DNA of 6,821 nt from DATFGK01 sp046712825 (GTDB lineage: Bacteria; Actinomycetota; AC-67), in assembly GCA_046712825.1 (NCBI GenBank), contig JBKKCR010000041.1, forward strand, positions 1-6,821, read 5' to 3'. The notes below the pieces were generated by a model that was not told where the DNA came from, ran no database searches, and saw nothing but the letters and a program-made list of their open reading frames with translations. The translations under genes were made by a program, and so were the position numbers. Each line of letters starts with the position of its first letter. The stretch's first letter is position 1. This document shows positions 1-5,943 of the stretch, in pieces.

Positions 1-589
1 GTTCGACCATCAGTATGCCTAGCCCTTCTCGCGTCAGATCCCGGAGCAATCGGGCAAAGAAGACCGTTTCCTCGTCACCGAGGCCTGAAGAGGGCTCGTC
101 GAGGAGCAAAAGCTTCGGCGCGCAGGCAAGAGCCCGGCCGAGCTCGACCAAGCGGGCCAGCCCCGTCGGCATGGTGTCGGTGCGGTGATCGGCCACCCGG
201 CGGAGCTCGATCCGGTCGAGGATCTCCTCCGTGACGGCGCGAGGATCGACGTCCTCGTCGGACCAGCGGGAGCGGATCTCGGCGGCGACGAGGATGTTGT
301 CTCGTGCCGACAGCGAGCCGAATACCTCGAGGCGCTGGAACGTCCGCGCGATACCCAGACGCGCGCGTTCGTGTGGCTTGTAGCCCGACGCGTCCTTGTC
401 GTCGAAGGTGACGCGGCCGTGCGTCGCGGGCTGCAAGCCGCAGATCACGTTGAACATCGTCGTCTTCCCGGCGCCGTTCGGGCCGATGAGCCCGGTGATG
501 CTCCCCGCTTCCACGTCGAGGTCGACCTCGGAGAGCGCGGTGAGGCCGCCGAACTCAACGGTGACGCTGTCAACCTGAAGCAGGGGCAA
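1..589 (-). CDS. livG: LivG-like ABC transporter ATP-binding protein (3' end beyond the left edge)
   Basis: ATPase subunit of a HAAT/Liv-type importer; it hydrolyses ATP at the cytoplasmic face to drive the permease encoded just upstream. 196 residues are visible of the roughly 250 usual for LivG. Seen: Walker A GPNGAGKT at residues 36-43, Q-loop glutamine in RTFQR (about 85), Walker B LLLLDEP at 160-166, then SSGL in place of the more usual TAGL. The helical domain has ARTFQRLEVF and DNILVA, typical of LivG. The ABC signature is degenerate: PTGLARLVELGRAL (141-154) stands where LSGGQ is expected. The sequence ends at LMVE plus one base, just where the switch histidine (VEH) should come. The start is TTG at 589-587, chosen because AGGAGGTGA lies 6 nt upstream; no ATG fits. 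The gene overlaps the permease end by 20 nt, so translation is probably coupled. A LivF partner would be expected beyond the edge. Confidence 0.94.
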   Translation of the reverse strand, partial: MPLLQVDSVTVEFGGLTALSEVDLDVEAGSITGLIGPNGAGKTTMFNVICGLQPATHGRVTFDDKDASGYKPHERARLGIARTFQRLEVFGSLSARDNILVAAEIRSRWSDEDVDPRAVTEEILDRIELRRVADHRTDTMPTGLARLVELGRALACAPKLLLLDEPSSGLGDEETVFFARLLRDLTREGLGILMVE

Positions 590-2507
590 CCTCGGTCACC
601 TCCTCGATCTTCTCCATCTGCTCCGACGGGACGGGGATGCCTGAGGAGCCCCGGGGGGTCAGCGCGAGAAGCTTCCGTACCCGTTCCGAGATGATGTACG
701 CGACGCCGTTGGGGTTCCGGCCGATCGTGACCGCCGCGATGCCGACCCAGAGGAACTGCAGCTTCGCCATCTCGAGCCCGAAGATCTGCGTGTTCGGCGT
801 CAGCGACGGCAGCGCGAACAGGATGCCGCCGAGCAATGCCCCGCTGACGGACGTGATGCCGCCGATCACGGCGAGCAGCAGCAGCGGCAAGCTCTGGAGC
901 ATCAGGAAGTCCGTGCTGCCGGCCGAGGTCTTCAGGCCACCGAACAGGGCTCCGCCGACGCCGGCCATCGCCGCCGCGATCATGAACACCGCGAGCTTGG
1001 TGCGCGTCAGGCTGAGCCCCAGCGTCGCGCACGCGACGGGACTGTCGCGCATCGCCGCCAGCACGCGGCCGAACTGGCCGCGCCGGATCCGCAGCACGAG
1101 CATGCCGAATAGCGAGAACGCGATCGCCAGTAAGACGAAGTACGCCCGGACGCCGTTGAACGAGATTCCCAGCTTCAGGCGGTCGACCTCGAGGGCGCCG
1201 AGGTTCCCGAAGACCCACTCCTGCGGGAAGAACATGTAGTCCATGAGCACGGCGAACGCCATCGTGCTCAGCGCGAGGTACAGACCCTGCAGGCGTAACG
1301 ACGGCAGCGCGACGAGCCCGCCTACGAACGCGGCGAGCGCGGCGGCCGCGAGGATGCCGAACACCGCCCCGTCGCCGCCCACCTTGGCCATCGCGTAGGC
1401 GCCGACGCCGGCGAATGACATCTGACAGAGACTGACCTGCCCTCCGTACCCGGTGAGCAGGACCAGCGACAGCATGATGACGGCGAGAGCCAGCCCCTCC
1501 CCCGCGCGGATGAGGTTGCCCTCGGAAAGGATCCGCGAAATCACCCCGGCGGCCGCGACGAGGAGCCCGGCGCCGATGAGCGACCGGCGGAAGCTCGGCA
1601 CGCGCGGCGTGACGGCGCCGACCAGCCGTCCGGCTCGGAGCCTCGCTTCGGGCATCGCGAGCAGGACGACGAACAGGAACAGCGTCGGCAGCGCCGAGCG
1701 CAGACCGATCAGCGATCCCCTCAGATCGACGAAGCCGATCGTGTAGGACTCGATGAGTCCGAGCGCCATCGCGCCGGCGAACGTGAGCGGCAGGTTGCGC
1801 AGGCGGCCGACCATCGCGGCCGCGTAGCCGTTGACGACGAGCAAGGTCAGTACGACCACGTCCATCTGTAGCTGCGGCGCGAGCAGGATGCCGGCAACCG
1901 ACGCCATCGAGGCGCCGATCGCCCACGACAGCATCGAGATGCGGTCCGGCCGCGCGCCCGTCATGCCGACGAGGTTGCGGTCGTCGACGACGGCGCGCAT
2001 CGCGATGCCCGTCCGCGTCCGGTTGAGCACGATGTAGAGGAAGATCGCGAGCGCCAGCCCGGCGAGCGCCGTCACGGCCTGATGCCAGGTGACGTTCACC
2101 CCGCCGAGACCGAACTTCCTCGGCGCGAAGAACTCGGGCAACGCCCGGGCTTCCTGCGGATCCCAGATGTTCTGGGCGAGGCCGATGAGGCCGACCATGA
2201 GCCCCACCGTCACGGTCAGGGAGGTGGCCACCGACGCGTTGCGCAAGCCGCGCATCAAGATCCGTTCGATCAGCGCACCGAGAAGCGGCGCCAGGACGGC
2301 GACGACCAGGATCAGGGCGAGCCACGCCGGCCAGTCCCGGTTGACGACGAGGTCCCAATACGTGAACGCCATCAGCATGCCGATGGCGCCGTGCGCGATG
2401 TTGAAGATCCCCGAAGTCGCGTAGGTGACGACGAGCCCGCTCGCGGCGACCGCGTATACGGCACCGGTCACGATGCCCAGGATCGTGAACGCGAGGATCT
2501 TTTCCAC
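570..2507 (-). CDS. Fused LivH-LivM ABC transporter permease
   Basis: Membrane channel of a HAAT/Liv-type importer in one 645-residue chain; the classical system uses two separate proteins of about 300 and 320-420 residues. The LivH-like half (about 1-290) begins with GIVTGAVYAVAASGLVVTYA and the SGIFNIAHGAIGM motif, and carries a cytoplasmic coupling loop GIAMRAVVDDRNLVGMTG (167-184). The LivM-like half (about 305-615) has LTGYGGQVSLCQMSFAGVGA (351-370) and its own coupling loop, RVLAAMRDSPVACATLG (481-497). Each half shows about eight or nine hydrophobic stretches. Residues about 287-308 form a basic linker, and the tail from 616 is polar and acidic, probably cytoplasmic. The start is GTG at 2507-2505 with TAGGGAG 5 nt upstream, overlapping the stop of the binding-protein gene, 9 nt away. 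Fold and family are clear; the substrate cannot be told from the permease. Confidence 0.94.
   Translation of the reverse strand: MEKILAFTILGIVTGAVYAVAASGLVVTYATSGIFNIAHGAIGMLMAFTYWDLVVNRDWPAWLALILVVAVLAPLLGALIERILMRGLRNASVATSLTVTVGLMVGLIGLAQNIWDPQEARALPEFFAPRKFGLGGVNVTWHQAVTALAGLALAIFLYIVLNRTRTGIAMRAVVDDRNLVGMTGARPDRISMLSWAIGASMASVAGILLAPQLQMDVVVLTLLVVNGYAAAMVGRLRNLPLTFAGAMALGLIESYTIGFVDLRGSLIGLRSALPTLFLFVVLLAMPEARLRAGRLVGAVTPRVPSFRRSLIGAGLLVAAAGVISRILSEGNLIRAGEGLALAVIMLSLVLLTGYGGQVSLCQMSFAGVGAYAMAKVGGDGAVFGILAAAALAAFVGGLVALPSLRLQGLYLALSTMAFAVLMDYMFFPQEWVFGNLGALEVDRLKLGISFNGVRAYFVLLAIAFSLFGMLVLRIRRGQFGRVLAAMRDSPVACATLGLSLTRTKLAVFMIAAAMAGVGGALFGGLKTSAGSTDFLMLQSLPLLLLAVIGGITSVSGALLGGILFALPSLTPNTQIFGLEMAKLQFLWVGIAAVTIGRNPNGVAYIISERVRKLLALTPRGSSGIPVPSEQMEKIEEVTEVAPASG
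596..604 (-). promoter_or_regulatory. Ribosome binding site setting the TTG start of the ATPase gene
   Basis: AGGAGGTGA, a near-perfect Shine-Dalgarno sequence, lies inside the last codons of the permease gene, 6 nt before TTG at 589-587. It is the main reason for choosing that rare start codon, and it implies that ribosomes finishing the permease can restart on the ATPase gene. Confidence 0.85.
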
Positions 2508-2516
2508 CCGAGCTCC

Positions 2517-3911
2517 CTACGTGTTTACGACCGGACCCTTGTTGCAGATGTAGCCGCTCGCCGGGTCCCGTCGCGTGAACTTGGCGCTCTTTATCTCCAG
2601 GTACATGAAGCACGGCGACATGATCTTGTTGCCGGTGTCGTGGGCCGCATGCAGCCCGTTGCCGTTCCAGGAATGGACGTTCTTGATCGCGGAAAGGAAG
2701 CCCTTGCGGGTGATCTTGGCCCCGACGTCCTTGTGCACCTTCGCGAAGAGCTGGCCGGCGGACCAGGCGTAGAAGCCGAAGTAGTCGGGCTTCGCACCCG
2801 GCGCCACGCGGCTGAGCCACTGCTGATACAGCTGCAGCTCGGGGTTTCCGGCCGCTTCCTCGTTGATGGCGGTGTTCATGAAGATCAGCGAGCCGTTCGC
2901 GGCCGTGCACGGCTGGCCGCCGCAGGTGAGGAACGCCGGCGCGTACGCGACGGAGTCCCAGTCGCGGACCTCGGGGAACCAATCCTGCTGGTCCATCGCC
3001 GCGAGCAGCTTCTGGATGCTTTGATAGTTGGCGACCATGCTCACGTACTTGATCCCGTCCTCACGCATACGCTGGACGATCGGCGTGTAGTTCGCCTCGA
3101 GGACCTGCACCTCGTAGATCTTGAACTTGAATCCGACGCTCTCGTACGCCTTCACCCGCTGCAGCGCGTTCGCTTTCGTCACACCTGCGTTCAAGTAGAG
3201 CATCCCGGCGTTCTGGATGACCGAGGGGTACTTCTCCTTTATGTAGTTGGCCGGACCGATCGGGATCTTGTCCGGCCGAACCGGGTACGCGGGAAAAACG
3301 TTGTTCGCGAGGGCGCGCTTGCCGTTGACGGTGATCGCGGTGAGGTCGGGGATCCCGCAGGCTTCACCGGCGCTCGCGCCGCCGCCGTCGAACGCCGACA
3401 TCGAACCGACGAGCGCGAACGAGTCGCTGCACGAGTCTTGGACGGCGGCCTGGTTGCTGGTGTCCTTCGCCTGTGTGTCGCGGAGCTGCAGCTTGACCCT
3501 GCGGCCGAAGAGCCCGCCGGTGCTGTTGATCATCGCCGCCCACGCGGACATCGCCTGGTGGGTGGATTTGAACAGGCCGCCCTGAACGCCGCTCAGATCG
3601 GAGGCCACCGCAAGCGTGATCTGGGTGGCGGTTACGCCTTTGTCGGTGGCGCCGCCGTTGCCGCCCGGTGGAGCGGGAACCGCGCCGGGGCCGCCCACAC
3701 CCGGCCCGCTCGTCGCGCCGCCTCCGGGTCCCGCCGAGCCGGTCGCTCCGGGGATCGGCGAGCCGCTCGCGTCGACGCCGCCCGGGCCGACCGCGGTACC
3801 GCCGGCGCCGGTCCCGATCCCGGCAAGCCGTTGTTCTTTGCTCAGGCGCGCGCCGCACGCAGCGAGGACCAGCATCAACAAGACGGTCGTAACGACTGCG
3901 CGGGACTTCAT
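2517..3911 (-). CDS. Liv-type ABC transporter substrate-binding lipoprotein
   Basis: Extracytoplasmic receptor of the importer, anchored in the outer leaflet of the cell membrane. It has 464 residues, long for a LivK-like protein. Seen: a lipoprotein signal (MKSR, hydrophobic VVTTVLLMLVL, lipobox LAAC with lipidated Cys19); a Gly/Pro/Ala-rich, probably disordered tether at about 31-91; then a type I periplasmic-binding fold (Peripla_BP_6) from about 97 (ITLAVASDLSG) with INSTGGLFGRRVKLQLRD at 128-145. Six cysteines in the folded part (161, 185, 330, 335, 434, 456) could form three disulfides. The start at ATG 3911 is preferred to an in-frame TTG at 3956 because GGGAGG lies 7 nt upstream and the signal peptide then begins at residue 1. 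It heads the transporter genes, 161 nt after the dehydrogenase. I see no convincing promoter, terminator or KstR site in that gap, so read-through from the dehydrogenase is possible. The ligand is unknown; a hydrophobic acid is an inference from context. Confidence 0.92.
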   Translation of the reverse strand: MKSRAVVTTVLLMLVLAACGARLSKEQRLAGIGTGAGGTAVGPGGVDASGSPIPGATGSAGPGGGATSGPGVGGPGAVPAPPGGNGGATDKGVTATQITLAVASDLSGVQGGLFKSTHQAMSAWAAMINSTGGLFGRRVKLQLRDTQAKDTSNQAAVQDSCSDSFALVGSMSAFDGGGASAGEACGIPDLTAITVNGKRALANNVFPAYPVRPDKIPIGPANYIKEKYPSVIQNAGMLYLNAGVTKANALQRVKAYESVGFKFKIYEVQVLEANYTPIVQRMREDGIKYVSMVANYQSIQKLLAAMDQQDWFPEVRDWDSVAYAPAFLTCGGQPCTAANGSLIFMNTAINEEAAGNPELQLYQQWLSRVAPGAKPDYFGFYAWSAGQLFAKVHKDVGAKITRKGFLSAIKNVHSWNGNGLHAAHDTGNKIMSPCFMYLEIKSAKFTRRDPASGYICNKGPVVNT

Positions 3912-3918
3912 GGCCCTG

Positions 3919-3924
3919 CCTCCC
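3919..3924 (-). promoter_or_regulatory. Ribosome binding site of the binding-protein gene
   Basis: GGGAGG lies 7 nt before ATG 3911. It decides between this start, which places the lipoprotein signal at the N-terminus, and a TTG 45 nt further upstream that would add 15 residues in front of the signal and has no clear site of its own. Confidence 0.7.
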
Positions 3925-4072
3925 AGCTGCCCCGGCGCCCCCCGAGCCGAGATCAACGCTCCCTGGCTGCGCCCCTCACCCTTTGTGAAACGGAAGGCTA
4001 CCTGTTGCGCATGATCGGGGCCCTTCCCGGCCGTTCGGTAGAGGAAACGGATCCCCCCGTTGGCCTAATGAT

Positions 4073-5227
4073 TCAGGTTCGGCGGGTTTCACTCCATGAC
4101 CTGCTCGCGTCCGGGTCGGGCTCCCGCGGCAGACCGAGGATGCGCTCGCCGATGACGTTGCGCAGAACCTCCGAGGTCCCGCCGCCGATCGTGAGCGCGG
4201 GGGAGAACACGAACCCTTGCCCCCACCAGGTCGGATCGGCGCCGAGGGGGCCGACGTCCTTCAGCATGCCCTCCGCTCCTGCGAGCTCGCGACCGAGCCG
4301 GAAGATGTGCTGGCCGTGCGGGTCCGACAGCGCCTTCGCGACCGAGGACTCCGGCCCGAGCTTGCCGGCGACGCGGGCCGCAACCATGCGCAGCCGGTAT
4401 ATGCGGAGGATCTCGCCTTCCATCCAGACCTGCGCGAGCTTCTGGCGTTCGATCGGACTCGTCACGCCCCCGCGCTCGCGTACGACGTTGATCAAGTCGT
4501 CCGCCGTCGGCCCCCAGCCCCACTGCGCGCCGGCGCGGGCGAGCGTCACGCGCTCGTTCTCGAGCGTGTCGCGCGCCAGCTCCCAGCCGCGGTTCTCGTC
4601 GCCGATCAGGTTCTCGGCCGGCACGCGTACGTCGGTGAAGAAGACCTCATTGAACATGTGCATCCCCGTCATCTCGACGATCGGCCGGATCTCGATCCCC
4701 GGCGAATGCATGTCGATGATGAAGTAGGACAGCCCGGCGTGCTTCGGCGCGTCGGGGTTCGTGCGTGCGAGCAGGATCCCGAACTTGGCGATGTGTCCGA
4801 GCGAGGTCCAGATCTTCTGTCCATTGACGATGAAGTGGTCGCCTTCTTTGAGCGCCTTGGTGCTGACCGACGCGAGGTCGCTGCCGGCGCCCGGCTCGGA
4901 GAAGAGCTGGCACCAGATGTCTTCGCCGGAAAGCATCGACGGGATGTACTGCTTCTGCTGCTCCTCGGTTCCGTGCTTGACGAGGATAGGGCCGCAATGG
5001 CCGGTGCCGATGGGGTTGATCGGGCGCTGAACCTTCGCGCGCTTCAACTCGTCGTCGATGATCAGCTGCTTCATCGGGTCGGCGTCCTGGCCCCAAGGCT
5101 TCGGCCAATGCGGGACGACGTAGCCGGCGTCGGCCAGATCCTTACCGGTCGGTGCCGGGTGTGCCCCGAGCCAGTCGCGGACCTCTTTGCGTCTCGGGTC
5201 GTCCTCGCCGGGCAGCTCGAAGTCCAT
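4073..5227 (-). CDS. Acyl-CoA dehydrogenase, FadE26-like
   Basis: FAD enzyme introducing the alpha,beta double bond into an acyl-CoA, the first step of beta-oxidation, in the cytoplasm. It has 384 residues, normal for the family. Seen: substrate/FAD motif CQLFSEPGAGSDLAS (106-120), FAD-contact WTS (140-142), mid-domain FFTDVRVPAENLIGDENRGW (196-215), and C-terminal LTIGGGTSEVLRNVIGERIL (345-364) followed by LGLPREP. The Glu that acts as base in medium-chain enzymes (YEGT) is Gly349 here. The likely base is Glu225 in ENERVTLA, aligning with Glu254 of isovaleryl-CoA dehydrogenase and with the catalytic Glu of mycobacterial FadE26 (ChsE4), which starts cholesterol side-chain oxidation. FadE26 works as a heterotetramer with a second subunit encoded next to it; none is visible here. 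The start ATG has GGGAGGG 6 nt upstream. The gene is transcribed away from the KstR-like gene, from a promoter overlapped by the KstR site. The family is sure; a steroid substrate is inferred. Confidence 0.95.
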   Translation of the reverse strand: MDFELPGEDDPRRKEVRDWLGAHPAPTGKDLADAGYVVPHWPKPWGQDADPMKQLIIDDELKRAKVQRPINPIGTGHCGPILVKHGTEEQQKQYIPSMLSGEDIWCQLFSEPGAGSDLASVSTKALKEGDHFIVNGQKIWTSLGHIAKFGILLARTNPDAPKHAGLSYFIIDMHSPGIEIRPIVEMTGMHMFNEVFFTDVRVPAENLIGDENRGWELARDTLENERVTLARAGAQWGWGPTADDLINVVRERGGVTSPIERQKLAQVWMEGEILRIYRLRMVAARVAGKLGPESSVAKALSDPHGQHIFRLGRELAGAEGMLKDVGPLGADPTWWGQGFVFSPALTIGGGTSEVLRNVIGERILGLPREPDPDASRSWSETRRT

Positions 5228-5247
5228 GATCGTCCCTCCCGCGGCCG

Positions 5248-5277
5248 ACTATAGGTCTTCGTCCCAAAAAATTGCAA
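5248..5277 (-). promoter_or_regulatory. Leftward promoter of the dehydrogenase gene
   Basis: The -10 element TATAGT (5253-5248, one mismatch to TATAAT) and the -35 element TTGCAA (5277-5272, four of six matches to TTGACA) are separated by 18 bp. Transcription would begin near 5241, giving a leader of about 14 nt that just contains the GGGAGGG ribosome binding site. The putative KstR operator covers most of the -35 element, so repression by blocking RNA polymerase is expected. Confidence 0.7.
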
Positions 5278-5301
5278 CACGTTCTAGTTGGGTTGTACCG
5301 T
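5272..5301 (+). promoter_or_regulatory. Probable rightward promoter of the repressor-thiolase pair, giving a leaderless mRNA
   Basis: TTGCAA is its own reverse complement, so 5272-5277 also reads as a -35 element on the plus strand. After 18 bp, TACCGT (5296-5301) fits the loose actinobacterial -10 pattern TAnnnT. Transcription starting 7 nt later would begin on the A of the ATG at 5308. This agrees with the absence of any Shine-Dalgarno sequence before that ATG. The -10 match is weak (three of six to TATAAT), hence the moderate confidence. Confidence 0.45.
5273..5286. promoter_or_regulatory. Putative KstR operator
   Basis: TGCAACACGTTCTA fits every fixed position of the mycobacterial KstR motif TnnAACnnGTTnnA. 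It lies in the divergent region, 22 bp upstream of the repressor ATG and 46 bp upstream of the dehydrogenase ATG, overlapping the shared -35 hexamer. By eye it is the only such site in an intergenic part of the window. Together with the KstR-like protein encoded next to it, it suggests autorepression and simultaneous control of the dehydrogenase. Confidence 0.78.
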
Positions 5302-5307
5302 TGTGCC

Positions 5308-5943
5308 ATGGAGCAGGGCCAAGGGATCCGGGACGGCGGCCGCGGTCTGACCGAGCGGCAGGCGGAGCGGCGCGACCGGGTGGTGGCAGCCGCGATCTCG
5401 CTCGCGAGCAGCGGCGGTTACGAAGCCGTGCAGATGCGGGACGTAGCCTCCAAAGCCGGCGTCGCGCTCGGGACACTCTACCGATATTTCTCTTCCAAGG
5501 ATCACTTGCTCGTGTCCTGCCTGGGGCAGTGGACCCGCGAGTTCCAGCAACGGGTCGAGGCTCGCCCGCCGGCGGGTCCGAACGCGGCCGACCGCGTCGT
5601 CGACGTCCTGAAGCGCGCCGCTACGGCGCTCGAGCGGTCGCCGAGCCTGATGGCCGCGTTCGTGACCGCGCTGACGTCGATCTCTGCCGACGACCCCGTC
5701 GGGCTCGCCGAGGTGTCCGAGGTCTACGAACAACTCAACGAGTTCGTCACGACCGCGATGGAGGACGGCGAGCAGATCCACCGTGAAGCCGTCGTCCGCG
5801 TCGTCGGGATGGTGTGGCTGGCGGCCCTGATCGCGCGGGTGCGCGGCTGGGCCGAGGGCGGTCAGATGGCCGACGATCTCGAGGCGGCCGTGCGGCTGCT
5901 GCTCCCGAGTCCGACCGTTGCGCGAAGGAGAGTCAATGCGTGA
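5308..5943 (+). CDS. kstR: TetR-family transcriptional repressor, KstR-like
   Basis: One-component regulator of 211 residues. The N-terminal DNA-binding domain (about 20-66) contains GGYEAVQMRDVASKAGVALG (36-55), TLYRYFSSKDHLLVSCLG (56-73) and the recognition helix around 52-61. As recalled, this matches Mycobacterium KstR almost residue for residue (GGYEAVQMR, VA, GTLYRYF, SK, HLLVS, LG). The rest is an alpha-helical ligand and dimer domain that is less conserved. KstR represses cholesterol-catabolism genes and is released by a cholestenoyl-CoA intermediate. The ATG at 5308 is preferred to a TTG at 5272 because the longer form would put the operator and -35 element inside the coding region; no Shine-Dalgarno is seen, consistent with a leaderless start. 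The stop overlaps the thiolase start by 8 nt. TetR family is certain and KstR type is strong; the ligand here may differ, since the ligand domain is diverged. Confidence 0.93.
   Translation: MEQGQGIRDGGRGLTERQAERRDRVVAAAISLASSGGYEAVQMRDVASKAGVALGTLYRYFSSKDHLLVSCLGQWTREFQQRVEARPPAGPNAADRVVDVLKRAATALERSPSLMAAFVTALTSISADDPVGLAEVSEVYEQLNEFVTTAMEDGEQIHREAVVRVVGMVWLAALIARVRGWAEGGQMADDLEAAVRLLLPSPTVARRRVNA
5925..5930 (+). promoter_or_regulatory. Ribosome binding site of the thiolase gene within the repressor gene
   Basis: AAGGAG sits in the last codons of the repressor, 5 nt before the thiolase ATG at 5936. The thiolase therefore has its own initiation signal although the two genes overlap, unlike the repressor gene, which has none. 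Confidence 0.75.

Noticed and set aside
445..2982. Open frame of 845 codons on the minus strand, out of frame with the permease and binding protein
   Set aside because: The translation is rich in Arg, Gly and Pro, has no recognisable domain, and overlaps three well-supported genes. In high-GC DNA, strong third-position bias keeps shadow frames open.
4031..4061. Three short repeats ccgtt / aacgg / ccgtt that could form two alternative 5-bp hairpins between the dehydrogenase and binding-protein genes
   Set aside because: The stems are only 5 bp, no T-run follows, and part of the spacing is loose; too weak to call a terminator or attenuator.
3912..4072. Search for a promoter or KstR site of the transporter genes
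   Set aside because: TAGCCT (4000-3995, minus strand) fits TAnnnT but has no -35 partner at a suitable distance, and no AACnnGTT core is present.
2082..4727. Open frame of 881 codons on the plus strand, antisense to the importer and dehydrogenase genes
   Set aside because: It runs across three real genes and the gap between them, its composition is that of an antisense shadow, and I see no domain or ribosome binding site.
5272..5307. In-frame TTG at 5272 as start of the repressor
   Set aside because: It would place the operator and the shared -35 hexamer inside the coding region and has no ribosome binding site; the added 12 residues show no conserved feature.
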